The notes under the pieces are model-generated. The model saw only the letters and a program-made list of their open reading frames with translations. It ran no database searches and was not told the DNA's origin. A stretch of DNA of 64,000 nucleotides from Magnetovibrio sp. (GTDB taxonomy: Bacteria > Pseudomonadota > Alphaproteobacteria > Rhodospirillales > Magnetovibrionaceae): contig NZ_DATCTF010000013.1 of the NCBI RefSeq assembly GCF_036568125.1, forward strand, positions 124,001 to 188,000, written 5' to 3'. Shown here piece after piece: positions 50,604 to 59,813 of the stretch. Both the position numbers and the translations under genes were made by a program. How positions within the stretch are numbered: the stretch's first letter is position 1; the number at the start of each line of letters is the position of its first letter.

Positions 50604-52430
50604 TTAAAGCAATAGTCTTTCGCTACGCGCCAGGGCGGAATCGGTGTCGCTGAAAAACCAGTCCACCCCGATCAAATCGGTGATGGCGTTGGCATGCAAA
50701 ACAAGCCAAATCCATCGTGGCGCACTTTGCGTGCGTCGACAATCGGGAGGGGCGGAGGGCGTAGGTGATTGTGTTCGGGATGCGCGTGCGGTGCGCCGCT
50801 CGGGTTCGACATAGCTGATCATCAGTTGGCCGCCGGCTTCCTTGCACATAAGCGACAGGGTGCGCAGCTTGGTCGAACCGGTGCTGTCCAAAGAGGTCAG
50901 GTGTTTGAAATCCAAGATCAGGAATTCCACCCCGCCGTTTAGCAAGGTCTGGGCTTCCGACAGCAGTTTGGCGCAGGACCCGAAAAACAACGCGCCCTGG
51001 ATTTCGATCACCGCGATGCGGTGACCTTCTTGTTCCAGGCGCTGAATTTGTTCGGGCGGACGATGGATTTTGGAATGGATGCGCGAACCTTGATAGATGC
51101 GTCGAATCGGGTTGCGTCCCATGCCCAGCACGAACAGCGCCACCGATAGAAAAACGCCCAAGCCCACGGCGGCGATCAGGTCGAAGGCCAAGGCGGTGAC
51201 GATCACCACCACCGTCACCGCGACATCGCCTGCGACCACGCGCGGGTATGGCAACTTTTGCATGACGATGTTTTTGATGTTGTTGAGCGTGCCCTGGTCA
51301 AAGGCTTGCAAAGAGGTCGCAATCAACATACCCGCCGTGGCCCAAAGCGGCAGGACCGCGACCAATGGCGCCATAGCCGCCAGCAACACGGCGAATACGA
51401 TGGCCGAACCGTAATTGGCCGCACGCGACGTCGCCCCTGCATCCAAGATCGCGGCAGACCGGCTGGGAGAGCCGTTGCCGGGTAAAAAACCGAGCCCGCC
51501 CATCAGCACATTGGTGACGCCATGGACGCGCAATTCGGCGTTGGCGTCGCAAGGCTCATCGGTGCGTAGCGCCAAGGTGGTGGAGCAAATGACGGTGTAA
51601 AAGGATGCCAACAGGCCCATGGAAAGCCCCGCCAACAAGGGGATATCCGCCGCGCGCCATAGGGCGTTGGGACTCGCTGGATTGCCAAAGCTTGCCAGCC
51701 ATGCGTCGCCGGCGGTCCACAACGGCGGTATGCGCCAGAGATCCAGAAGATCGATATAACCGATCAAAGGGGCTGCGGACAGGCCCAATCCCGATGTGCC
51801 CAGGTGGTACAGCGCGGAACCGACGGCCAGTGCGATCACCGCGCCGGGGACGACTTTGATCCGCCCATCCAGCACCAACAAACCGACGATGGTTACGCCG
51901 CCCACCGTCACCGCCCACGGATTAATGGCATGGGCGTTGGCGACCGCGATGTCGCCGAGCGGTAGGCCTGGCAGGCCGAGCACGGTGGGCACGGCGCTGA
52001 TCATCACCAACAGCGCCGAGGCGTTGGCGAAGCCCGACAGGACCGGAACCGGAATGTACGAGGTCACGTGACCCAGCCGCAGCCATCCCGCGACGACTTG
52101 AAAAAGACCGGCGATGACGATGCTGACATAGGCCAAGGCCAGGGCCTGGCTGGGCTCGTAACCGCGCCCCAGGGCGGCGGCGATGGCAGATGCCAGCATC
52201 AACGCCGTCACTGCGCCGGGCCCGGAAATCATGAAGCGGTTGGGGCCCCAAAGGCCGGTGATGAGGCCGAAAAGAATCGATGAGCCGACGCTGGTGGCGA
52301 TACCGAACGCGGCCCAATCCGGGCCCAGCGGCGCAACGGCGATCAGCCCATATGCCACGGCTTGGGGCAGCGTCGCCAATGCGCCGACGCAGGCGGGGCC
52401 GAAATCGCGTCTAATATCTGCGAACTTCAA
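50604..52430 (-). CDS. SulP-family anion transporter with STAS domain (possibly truncated)
   Basis: 608 residues. The transmembrane domain shows the SulP pattern: GALATLPQAVAYGLIAVAPLGPDWAAFG, FMISGPGAVTALMLASAIA, GFANASALLVMIS, GNGSPSRSAAILDAGATSRAANYGSAIVFAVLLA. A STAS domain follows (IAVIEIQGALFFGSCAKLLSEAQTLL, EFLILDFKHLTSLDSTGSTKLRTL). Family members move sulfate, bicarbonate or dicarboxylates. The stop TAA at 50604-50606 falls between STAS and an intact cNMP-binding domain in the same frame. The segment after YVEPERR is oddly rich in Arg/Pro/Ser and may be degenerating. Confidence 0.88.
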   Translation of the reverse strand: MKFADIRRDFGPACVGALATLPQAVAYGLIAVAPLGPDWAAFGIATSVGSSILFGLITGLWGPNRFMISGPGAVTALMLASAIAAALGRGYEPSQALALAYVSIVIAGLFQVVAGWLRLGHVTSYIPVPVLSGFANASALLVMISAVPTVLGLPGLPLGDIAVANAHAINPWAVTVGGVTIVGLLVLDGRIKVVPGAVIALAVGSALYHLGTSGLGLSAAPLIGYIDLLDLWRIPPLWTAGDAWLASFGNPASPNALWRAADIPLLAGLSMGLLASFYTVICSTTLALRTDEPCDANAELRVHGVTNVLMGGLGFLPGNGSPSRSAAILDAGATSRAANYGSAIVFAVLLAAMAPLVAVLPLWATAGMLIATSLQAFDQGTLNNIKNIVMQKLPYPRVVAGDVAVTVVVIVTALAFDLIAAVGLGVFLSVALFVLGMGRNPIRRIYQGSRIHSKIHRPPEQIQRLEQEGHRIAVIEIQGALFFGSCAKLLSEAQTLLNGGVEFLILDFKHLTSLDSTGSTKLRTLSLMCKEAGGQLMISYVEPERRTARASRTQSPTPSAPPDCRRTQSAPRWIWLVLHANAITDLIGVDWFFSDTDSALARSERLLL

Positions 52431-52543
52431 TGTGTTGTGCCCGTTTTTGGATTAAAACCAGTTCGCTTTTGTAGCTATGGTTTGAACACGTTTGGCGGCA
52501 ACAATCAATTCAGTCATATGTGCTAGGGCGAAAACGGCGGGTC

Positions 52544-53140
52544 TCACAGCAGCGGCAGGGCGAGCAAATCTTCCAATTCGTCCTTGTCGTCGCAGTCGAT
52601 TACGCGCCGTGCCATGTCGTAGGAAAAGCCCGCCCGCGCCATGGCCGCGAGGTCGCGGTCTTTTTTGTCGGCGCGCGTCGCGGGGTCGCCGTAAGGTCCC
52701 AACCGGCGGCGGCGCGCCAGTTTGATGGCGGCGGCCAATTCCGGTTCGGGGTGCTCGTCGACCAAGGCTTCGAGGGCGCGGTCGATGGTCTCGCCGTCGA
52801 CGCCTTTTTCCATCAGCTTGATGCGGATCACCCGCGCCGCCGTGCCGCGCGCCATCAAGGACCGGGCGCGGGTTTCGGCGTAATTGAGATCGTTGAGCAA
52901 ACCCGCGTCCAGGTAACGCTGGATCAGCGCATCGATCCAGCCGCGCGCGGCATCGACATCCAAATCATCGTGAAACAGCGACGCTTTGAAGACGCGGCGC
53001 TCCAGTACGCGTTTGAGGTTCGCCGCGCTCGACGCATAGCGTTCCAGGTAATGCAGGGCGATGTTGGCCAGACGCTCCGGCGTGATTTTACGCGGGATGT
53101 GCGATTTGGACGAAGAGGAAGAGTCTTTGCGCTGGCTCAT
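52544..53140 (-). CDS. recX: Regulatory protein RecX
   Basis: 198 residues built from helical repeats of the RecX type: LANIALHYLERYASSAANLKRVLERRV, DAARGWIDALIQRYLDAGLLNDLNYAETRARSLMARGTAARVIRIKLMEKGVDG and LARRRRLGPYGDP. RecX binds RecA filaments and limits their growth. recA is not in the window. The C-terminal CDDKDELEDLLALPLL is typical of alphaproteobacterial members. Confidence 0.9.
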   Translation of the reverse strand: MSQRKDSSSSSKSHIPRKITPERLANIALHYLERYASSAANLKRVLERRVFKASLFHDDLDVDAARGWIDALIQRYLDAGLLNDLNYAETRARSLMARGTAARVIRIKLMEKGVDGETIDRALEALVDEHPEPELAAAIKLARRRRLGPYGDPATRADKKDRDLAAMARAGFSYDMARRVIDCDDKDELEDLLALPLL

Positions 53141-53202
53141 GAGAGGACTATATAAGGTGCTTCTCTTTAGACCAATGCCCCAAAAAAACGATTGGTGCGA
53201 TC

Positions 53203-53982
53203 ATGCAGCAGACCACAACCAGCAACTGGCTTGGCCTCTATACGCTCTATATGCGCGAAGTGCGCCGTTTCGTGAAGGTGTACACCCAGACCATCGTCGG
53301 TCCGGTGGTGACCACGCTGTTGTTCTTGGCGGTGTTCTCGTTGGCGTTGGGCCGCGCGGTGACGGATGTGCATGGCGTGCCGTTCATGGAATTCCTCGCC
53401 CCCGGCCTGATCATGATGGCGATCGTGCAAAACGCCTTCGCCAACACGTCCAGCTCGATGATGATTTCCAAGGTTCAGGGCAACATCGTCGACACGTTGA
53501 TGCCGCCGCTCAGCGCCCACGAGTTGACGTTCGGCATCGCCATGGGCGGCATGACCCGCGGCATCGCGGTCGGTATCGCGGTCAGCGCGGTGCTCAGCAT
53601 TTGGGTGCCGATCAACATCCACAACATCGGTCTGATCGTGTTTCACGCCGTGGCCGCGTCGCTGATGCTGTCGTTGCTGGGCGTGATCGGCGGCATCTGG
53701 TCGGACAAGTTCGACCACATCGCGGCGGTGACCAATTTCATCATCACCCCGCTGTCGTTTTTGTCGGGCACGTTCTATTCCATCGAACGGCTGCCGGAAT
53801 TGGGCCAGACCATCGCCCACCTCAATCCGTTTTTCTACATGATCGACGGCTTTCGCTACGGCTTCATCGGCCAATCCGACGCCCCGGTGCTGACCGGCAT
53901 GATCGTTGTGGGGCTGATGGACGTGGCGCTGTGGATCGTCTGCTGGCGGATATTCGACAGCGGCTATAAGTTGAAACCGTAA
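53203..53982 (+). CDS. ABC-2 type transporter permease without adjacent ATPase
   Basis: 259 residues with six hydrophobic helices. [46 protein letters not shown] and [38 protein letters not shown] are the hallmarks of the NodJ/YadH-type permease (ABC-2). Such permeases export polysaccharides, drugs or lipids with a partner ATPase. No ABC ATPase gene is next to it (recX on one side, argD on the other), so its partner is elsewhere. Confidence 0.9.
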   Translation: MQQTTTSNWLGLYTLYMREVRRFVKVYTQTIVGPVVTTLLFLAVFSLALGRAVTDVHGVPFMEFLAPGLIMMAIVQNAFANTSSSMMISKVQGNIVDTLMPPLSAHELTFGIAMGGMTRGIAVGIAVSAVLSIWVPINIHNIGLIVFHAVAASLMLSLLGVIGGIWSDKFDHIAAVTNFIITPLSFLSGTFYSIERLPELGQTIAHLNPFFYMIDGFRYGFIGQSDAPVLTGMIVVGLMDVALWIVCWRIFDSGYKLKP

Positions 53983-54106
53983 AGGTTCTTATTCGTTTCC
54001 ATTGACAGAACGGACCGGGATTCCCATAATCCCCGGCTTTCCGGGCAGCCATCCGCTGCCCGGTTGTTATTTTTGGATTGAAACGCAAAGAAAGGAAACG
54101 TTCGTC

Positions 54107-55276
54107 ATGTCCGCGCTGATGCCGACTTATGCGCCTGCGGATCTCGCTTTTGAAAAAGGCGAGGGGGTCTATCTGTACACGGCCGACGGACGACGATTCC
54201 TGGATTTCTGCGCCGGGATCGCGGTCAACTGCATGGGCCACGCCCATCCGCACTTGGTCGAAGCCCTGACCGAACAGGCCAAGAAGGTCTGGCACGTGTC
54301 GAACCTCTACACGATTCCCGGCCAGATCAAGCTGGCGGATCGGTTGGCGGCGGCGTCGTTCGCGGACCGGGTGTTCTTTTCCAATTCCGGCGCGGAAGCG
54401 TTGGAAGGTTCGATCAAGATCGCGCGCAAGTATCAAAAAGACCACGGCCATCCGGAACGGTTTCGCATCATCGCGTGCGAAAACGCCTTTCACGGCCGCA
54501 CCTTGGCGACCATCGCCGCGGCGGGTCAAGCCAAGCTTCTGGAAGGTTTCACCCCGGTGGTGGACGGCTTTAGCCAGGTGGCGTTCGGCAATTTGAACGA
54601 GATGCGCGCGGCCGTGACCGATGAAACGGCGGCCATTTTGGTCGAGCCGGTGCAGGGCGAGGGCGGTTTGCGCGCCGCGCCCGAAGGCTATCTGCAAGGT
54701 CTGCGCGATCTGTGCGACGAGTTCGGCCTGCTGTTGATGTTCGACGAAGTGCAATGCGGCATGGGTCGGACCGGCAAGCTGTTCGCCCACGAATGGGCGG
54801 GCGTGACGCCGGACGTGGTCGCCACGGCCAAGGGCATTGGCGGCGGTTTTCCGCTCGGCGCGATCCTCACCACCGAGGCGGCGGGCGTGCTCGGCGTCGG
54901 CAATCACGGCACCACCTACGGCGGCAATCCGCTGGCGATGGCGGTCGGCGGCGCGGTGCTGGACGAGCTGCTCAAGGACGGTTTCCTCGATCATGTGGTC
55001 GCGGTGGGCGAAACCTTGGGTCGGGCGTTGAGCGCGTTGGTGGAAAAATTCCCCACCGTGTTTGTCGAAGCCCGCGGTCAAGGCCTGATGCAAGGCATCA
55101 AGCTGGTGGAAGGCATCGTCAACCGCGATTTCAAGACCGAACTGGAAGGCGCAGGTCTCTTGGTTGCGCCCGCGGGCGACAACGTGTTGCGCCTGTTGCC
55201 ACCGTTGATCATCGAAGACAGCCATGTGACTGAGGCTATCGCCATTTTTGAGACCGTGGCCGCCCGTCATATCTAG
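54107..55276 (+). CDS. argD: Acetylornithine aminotransferase
   Basis: 389 residues from the ATG at 54107 (AGGAAAC upstream); the open frame before it is not conserved. Class III aminotransferase motifs: [76 protein letters not shown] and [17 protein letters not shown] with the PLP-binding Lys. It makes N-acetylornithine, and may also serve as succinyl-DAP aminotransferase in lysine synthesis, complementing dapD and dapE in this window. argF follows after 37 nt. Confidence 0.95.
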   Translation: MSALMPTYAPADLAFEKGEGVYLYTADGRRFLDFCAGIAVNCMGHAHPHLVEALTEQAKKVWHVSNLYTIPGQIKLADRLAAASFADRVFFSNSGAEALEGSIKIARKYQKDHGHPERFRIIACENAFHGRTLATIAAAGQAKLLEGFTPVVDGFSQVAFGNLNEMRAAVTDETAAILVEPVQGEGGLRAAPEGYLQGLRDLCDEFGLLLMFDEVQCGMGRTGKLFAHEWAGVTPDVVATAKGIGGGFPLGAILTTEAAGVLGVGNHGTTYGGNPLAMAVGGAVLDELLKDGFLDHVVAVGETLGRALSALVEKFPTVFVEARGQGLMQGIKLVEGIVNRDFKTELEGAGLLVAPAGDNVLRLLPPLIIEDSHVTEAIAIFETVAARHI

Positions 55277-55313
55277 CGGTCACGTCTGACAATTGAAGTG
55301 AAGGAGAGCTGAT

Positions 55314-56225
55314 ATGTCGGCTCCGAAGCATTTTCTCGATTTACACAAGCTCGATGCAGGCACCCTGCACGCGATCCTCGACCTCGGCTCGGCCATCAAG
55401 GCCGGTCGCGACATGGAGGGGGATACGCGCATTCTCAGCGGTAAAACGCTTGCTATGATTTTTGAAAAGCCGTCCACCCGTACCCGCGTGTCGTTCGAAG
55501 TCGGCATGCAGCAGTTGGGCGGTCACGTGGTGGTCATGGATGACCATGGCAGCCAGTTGGGACGCGGCGAAACCGTGGCCGATACCGCACGCGTGCTGTC
55601 GCGCTATGTCGACGCCATCATGATCCGCACCGACAAGCCCGAAAAACTGGCAGAATTAGCAAGCTATGCATCAGTTCCGGTGATCAACGGCCTGACCGAC
55701 GATAGCCACCCCTGTCAGTTGATGGCCGACATCATGACCTATGAGGAACATCGCGGTTCGATCAAGGGTCGTAAGGTCGTTTGGTGCGGCGACGGCAACA
55801 ACATGGCGGCGAGCTTCGTGCACGCTGCGGCACGGTTCGAATTTTCCTTGAGCCTGGCGATGCCCGAAGAGTTGAGCCTCAACCAAGGGGTCCTGGATTG
55901 GGCGGCTTCCGAAGGTGCGGACGTCACCGTGACCCGCGACGCCGACGAAGCGTGTTCGGGCGCGGATCTGATTGTCACCGATACCTGGGTGTCGATGGGC
56001 GATAAGGACGCGGCCGTGCGCCACAAATTGCTGCAACCCTATCAGGTCGATGCGCGCCGCATGGCCATGGCCAAATCGGATGCCTTGTTCATGCACTGCC
56101 TGCCTGCGCACCGCGACGAAGAGGTGACCGCCGAAGTCCTCGACGGGCCGCAATCGGTCATTTGGGACGAGGCGGAAAACCGCCTGCATGCGCAAAAAGG
56201 CATTTTGGCGTGGTGCATGAGTTGA
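55314..56225 (+). CDS. argF: Ornithine carbamoyltransferase
   Basis: 303 residues. Motifs: [17 protein letters not shown] (carbamoyl phosphate), [34 protein letters not shown], and [13 protein letters not shown] (ornithine site). It forms citrulline from ornithine. GGAGAG precedes the ATG. The hslO start lies nine nucleotides after its stop. Confidence 0.97.
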   Translation: MSAPKHFLDLHKLDAGTLHAILDLGSAIKAGRDMEGDTRILSGKTLAMIFEKPSTRTRVSFEVGMQQLGGHVVVMDDHGSQLGRGETVADTARVLSRYVDAIMIRTDKPEKLAELASYASVPVINGLTDDSHPCQLMADIMTYEEHRGSIKGRKVVWCGDGNNMAASFVHAAARFEFSLSLAMPEELSLNQGVLDWAASEGADVTVTRDADEACSGADLIVTDTWVSMGDKDAAVRHKLLQPYQVDARRMAMAKSDALFMHCLPAHRDEEVTAEVLDGPQSVIWDEAENRLHAQKGILAWCMS

Positions 56226-56233
56226 GCGCGTCC

Positions 56234-57172
56234 ATGACCGACGTCCGTGACAGTGCCTCTTCGCCTGCCGGCAACATCGATATCGCCCAGACGTTTCAGA
56301 TCGAAAACGTCAATGTTCGCGGCCGCTTGGTGCGCCTAGGTCCGGCATTGGATCAGGTGCTGGGCGCCCATGCCTATCCCGACGCCGTTTCGGTGATGTT
56401 GGGCGAAACCCTGACGCTTGCCGTCACGTTGGCCAGCGCCTTGAAGTACGAGGGCATTTTCACCCTGCAGGTGCAAAGCGACGGGCCCATTTCGCTGCTG
56501 GTGGCCGATATCACGTCCGAAGGCGCGGTGCGCGGCTATGCGCGCTTTGACGAAGATCGTGTAGAGCAGGTGGCGGGCGAGGTTCTGTCCGGCGGGGCCC
56601 CGGTGCCGCGCCTGTTGGGCAACGGCCATTTGGCGTTTACCGTCGATCAGGGCCAGGATATGGACCGCTATCAAGGCATCGCCGCGCTGGACGGCGCGAC
56701 GTTGTCGGACTGCGCGCATCATTATTTTCGCAATTCCGAGCAACTCGATACGGCCATTTACCTGACCTCGAAGCTCGATCCGCACAACAAACAGGTGCGC
56801 GCCGGGGCCTTGATGGTGCAGCGCATGCCGGGTCAAAACCTTCATGCCGACGTCGACGAGGACGGCTGGCGGCGCGCGGTTGCGATCCTCGCCAGCTTGA
56901 CCGAAGATGAGCTTTTGGACACGGATTTGGATCACGACGCCTTGCTGTTTCGTCTCTATCACGAAGACGGCGTGCGGGCTTATCCGGCGCATCGGCTGTT
57001 TCACCGCTGCCGCTGTTCGCGCGACAAAGTGGCCAACACCTTAAAGTCGTTTCCCCGCGCCGAAATCGTCGGCGACGACGGTCGTTCTCAGGTGGTGTGT
57101 GAATTCTGCAAGGCCGACTACACCTTTACGGCCGAGGATTTGGACGCGCTTTTCGACCCGACCGATGCCTGA
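56234..57172 (+). CDS. hslO: Redox-regulated chaperone Hsp33
   Basis: About 312 residues from the ATG at 56234; in-frame GTG codons at 56210 and 56213 are alternatives and no strong Shine-Dalgarno is seen, so translation may be coupled to argF. The C-terminal redox switch is intact: CRC (HRCRCSRDK) and CEFC (VVCEFCKADY), four Cys that bind zinc when reduced and form disulfides on oxidation, activating the holdase. The argD-argF-hslO order is common in alphaproteobacteria. Confidence 0.95.
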   Translation: MTDVRDSASSPAGNIDIAQTFQIENVNVRGRLVRLGPALDQVLGAHAYPDAVSVMLGETLTLAVTLASALKYEGIFTLQVQSDGPISLLVADITSEGAVRGYARFDEDRVEQVAGEVLSGGAPVPRLLGNGHLAFTVDQGQDMDRYQGIAALDGATLSDCAHHYFRNSEQLDTAIYLTSKLDPHNKQVRAGALMVQRMPGQNLHADVDEDGWRRAVAILASLTEDELLDTDLDHDALLFRLYHEDGVRAYPAHRLFHRCRCSRDKVANTLKSFPRAEIVGDDGRSQVVCEFCKADYTFTAEDLDALFDPTDA

Positions 57173-57237
57173 GAGGGCTGCGTATTTTTTCTACGAAACG
57201 CCTTGATACTGTCACAATCCAAGGCCATCATCGCACC

Positions 57238-57867
57238 ATGATGACCGATCGCAGACATGTCTTGAAAATAGGCCTTGGCGCCGTGCTCGCCGCCGCGTTG
57301 GCGGGCTGTGCCAGTGATGCGCAGCTTGCCGGTCCGGTGCCGGAAGTTGGCTTTCAGCACCTCTCGCCGATCCATCTTAAGGTCGCCCGGGTCGAGGTGC
57401 GCTCAGACTATCAAAGTCCCATGACGGACCCCAATGCCGAGCACCGTTTTTCCACGCCGCCCGCCAAAGCCATGAGCAACTGGGCCACGCGCCGTCTGCA
57501 GGCGGTCGGCACACCCGGCGGCATGGGGGGCGGAACCGCGACGTTCGTCATTGAAGATGCGGCGGTGATCGAAACCCAGTTGAACAAAAGCACCGGCCTC
57601 AAAGGGGCGTTCACCTATGAGCCGACGGAACGCTACGATGCCAACATCGCCGCGCGGTTGATGATCGCGGATGGGCAAAACAATGCCCAGGGCGAGGTCA
57701 AGGTTTCCGCCAAGCGGTCCGTGGAGGTGCGTGAAAACGCCACCTTGGCGGAACGCGAACGCGCTTGGTTCGAAATGACCGAGGCGCTGATGGCGGACTT
57801 CAATGCGCAGATGGAAAACCAGATTCAGGCGCATCTGCGCCGTTGGCTGGACGGTCCGGGTATCTGA
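57238..57867 (+). CDS. Putative lipoprotein, unknown function
   Basis: 209 residues. After two charged residues pairs (MMTDRRHVLKIG) a hydrophobic stretch ends in a lipobox (AALAGCASD, Cys24). The mature part (VARVEVRSDYQSPM, WATRRLQAVGTPGGMGGGTATFVIEDAAVIETQL, ...RYDANIAARLMI..., and a helical C-terminus) matches a group of conserved alphaproteobacterial lipoproteins without known role. It is preceded by a short gap after hslO and may be independent. Confidence 0.8.
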   Translation: MMTDRRHVLKIGLGAVLAAALAGCASDAQLAGPVPEVGFQHLSPIHLKVARVEVRSDYQSPMTDPNAEHRFSTPPAKAMSNWATRRLQAVGTPGGMGGGTATFVIEDAAVIETQLNKSTGLKGAFTYEPTERYDANIAARLMIADGQNNAQGEVKVSAKRSVEVRENATLAERERAWFEMTEALMADFNAQMENQIQAHLRRWLDGPGI

Positions 57868-58185
57868 TCGCGCGGCTTCAACAATCCCACAGCCCTCTTC
57901 AAACACCTTAATCGACGATTGCGCGTGCGGCGCATCCATCGGCGCGAAGGCCGTGGGTGGAGGTTATGCGCGACGGCGGCTAAATCTTATAAAGTAAATG
58001 AGGTTTGTGCCTCAATGATTTGATTTTCATATTCTATAAAAAAAAATTATCGAAATAAAAAAATCATAAAATGAGCCGCTTTCTGAGTTTAGTGACAAGT
58101 TCATGGATTCGTCAGGATACCAGCGGCAAAACTGTTACATCGCGCCCCTATAACGCGAGTCCGGTTTGCAGAAGGATTTCATGCG
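57868..58185. other. Intergenic region with AT-rich block
   Basis: 318 nt. The part around 57990-58080 is strongly AT-rich (runs of A and T) in a GC-rich genome and could hold the promoter of the small Cys-rich gene at 58186. No ORF, hairpin terminator or known RNA is recognised. Confidence 0.4.
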
Positions 58186-58497
58186 ATGAACAGAATCAAT
58201 AAAACTGCGCTGAAGCAGCACTCTTTGGAACGCGTTTATGGCTTGGCCCAAGAGGCCCAGGTGCCCTTGGCCATTGTGCGGTGGCACAAGCATATGAGCC
58301 AGCATGAAGACTGCATTTGCGAGAGCAAGATGTTCGATCGGAAGCTGTGCGGATTTTGTCTGTTGAGCCGCCTGCAAGCCGACGGACTGCGTCAATCCAA
58401 GCGTCCGGATTGGCAAGCGTTCGAGCGTGCGGCTCAGTCGATCTCGGGTTTTTTGATGACCCGCGACACCGACGCGACAAAGTACGCCGCCGAATAA
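58186..58497 (+). CDS. Small protein with CxC-x9-CxxC cluster
   Basis: 103 residues, soluble and basic. Four Cys at 43, 45, 55 and 58 (EDCICESKMF, KLCGFC) could bind zinc or a cluster, and several His precede them (VRWHKHMSQH). AAGGA lies upstream. There is no similarity I recognise. It is isolated between the AT-rich region and the convergent transporter gene. Confidence 0.55.
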   Translation: MNRINKTALKQHSLERVYGLAQEAQVPLAIVRWHKHMSQHEDCICESKMFDRKLCGFCLLSRLQADGLRQSKRPDWQAFERAAQSISGFLMTRDTDATKYAAE

Positions 58498-58504
58498 ACC
58501 GTGC

Positions 58505-59215
58505 TTAACCCCACAGGGTGTGCAGTTGGGTTTGGTACATGGTGATGACGCCCAACGCCATGGTCGCTAAGCCTGTGGCGGTTTGCAGGCCGCGGTGCGC
58601 CCAGGTGAGAAAACGTGCCGACAGCGCGATGGGCACGGCGATCAACACGCTGAGCCCGGCCATGCCGAGCATCGAGCCAATGCCGAACACGATGACATAA
58701 GCAAGACCGCTCGACGCCGTCGGCGCGGTGGTGGCGCTGAGCACCAGCAAGGCGGCGGAACCGGCCATGCCGTGCATCATGCCGACCAGCAGGGCGCGTA
58801 GCGGGAACGGCGCATGATCGTGCTCGTGAGAGCTACGGGTATGGTCGAGACCTTCGCCTGCATGGCTGTGCGCGTGGAAGTGCGGCGCGGCGGCTTGGTG
58901 TTTATGCAAGTGAAAGTGGATGCGATCGCGGACCAGACGGTACAGGACGTGGCCGCCAAGACCCACGAGCATTACCCCAACGGTGAATTCAAGCCAGCCC
59001 GCCATCGTGTCGTGGATTGTGAGGCCGAGCACAAGAGCCGCACCGGCGAAAGCCATCAGCGTCAAGGTGTGACCTAACCCCCACACCGCGCCGGTGCGCA
59101 CGATCTGGCCGACGGACTTCTGGCGCGTCGCCATCGAGGACACGGCGGCGACGTGATCCGCTTCCAGCGCGTGGCTCATGCCGATCAAAAATGCCAGAGT
59201 GAAAAAAGATAGCAT
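58505..59215 (-). CDS. Nickel/cobalt transporter-like (UreH/HupE-type) membrane protein
   Basis: 236 residues from the ATG at 59215 (MLSFFTLAFLIGMSHALEADH); the frame is open to 59359 but there it overlaps the GNAT gene and is not membrane-like. The HALEADH motif in the first helix is close to the HAxDADH signature of Ni/Co transporters. About six helices are interrupted by a His-rich loop (HFHLHKHQAAAPHFHAHSHAG, then SHEHDHAPF), a likely metal-binding stretch. It probably moves Ni or Co; direction and substrate are uncertain. Confidence 0.82.
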   Translation of the reverse strand: MLSFFTLAFLIGMSHALEADHVAAVSSMATRQKSVGQIVRTGAVWGLGHTLTLMAFAGAALVLGLTIHDTMAGWLEFTVGVMLVGLGGHVLYRLVRDRIHFHLHKHQAAAPHFHAHSHAGEGLDHTRSSHEHDHAPFPLRALLVGMMHGMAGSAALLVLSATTAPTASSGLAYVIVFGIGSMLGMAGLSVLIAVPIALSARFLTWAHRGLQTATGLATMALGVITMYQTQLHTLWG

Positions 59216-59330
59216 GGAGTCAAAGCCGCTCACGTCAAATTGCCAGGGAGAGGGAGCCCCGATCTCAGGTACTTTAACCTGCGCCAATGTGTTGGGGTTG
59301 GCAAGAGAATTGGCGTTGGAGAAGGCCGTT

Positions 59331-59789
59331 TCATGGGCATAACACTTTTTCCATGCCAAAGCATGGCATTCCCAATACGACCCGCTGTTCAGTTTCGTTA
59401 AACCCGCTTTTGTAGAAGGTTCCTCGCGAAGCGAGGCTGGCTTGCGTGAAAAGCCGCGTTAAGCCCATATCACGCGCTTTTCTTTCAAGATCTAACAAGA
59501 TCATGCTGGCTGCGCCTTCACGGGCGCGGCGGGGATGGCACATCAATAAGTCGATTTCGCCCTCGTTGGTTAAGGTGCCGAAAGCGAAAATGCCGAGTTC
59601 ATCTTCGATAATATCGCAGTGCGCGGCTGTTTCGATACGTTGACGCCACCGCGAAAGATCGTTAGCACCGTCTTTCCAGGTCTTGATGTGTTCGGCCATG
59701 TAATGCCGTGCAGCAGTGATTTCGACCGCTTGATAAAAAACATCTCGGATGGGGATTATGTCATTGGGGTTGTACGGGCGTGTTTGCAT
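59331..59789 (-). CDS. GNAT-family acetyltransferase
   Basis: 152 residues. MQTRPYNPNDIIPIRDVFYQAV at the start, then LGIFAFGTLTNEGEIDLLMCHPRRAREGAASMILLDLERKARDMGLTRLFTQASLASRGTFYKSGF, which follows the GNAT fold with the acetyl-CoA pyrophosphate loop (RRAREGAAS in place of the usual R/Q-x-x-G-x-G/A). It acetylates an unknown small molecule or protein. Base composition is slightly richer in AT than its neighbours. Confidence 0.85.
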   Translation of the reverse strand: MQTRPYNPNDIIPIRDVFYQAVEITAARHYMAEHIKTWKDGANDLSRWRQRIETAAHCDIIEDELGIFAFGTLTNEGEIDLLMCHPRRAREGAASMILLDLERKARDMGLTRLFTQASLASRGTFYKSGFNETEQRVVLGMPCFGMEKVLCP

Positions 59790-59813
59790 GGACTGATAAT
59801 CCTGACAAACAGT

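Noticed and set aside
50604-50606. Recoding of the TAA as a non-standard amino acid
   Set aside because: TAA is not used for selenocysteine or pyrrolysine; nonsense mutation, ordinary readthrough or sequencing error are simpler.
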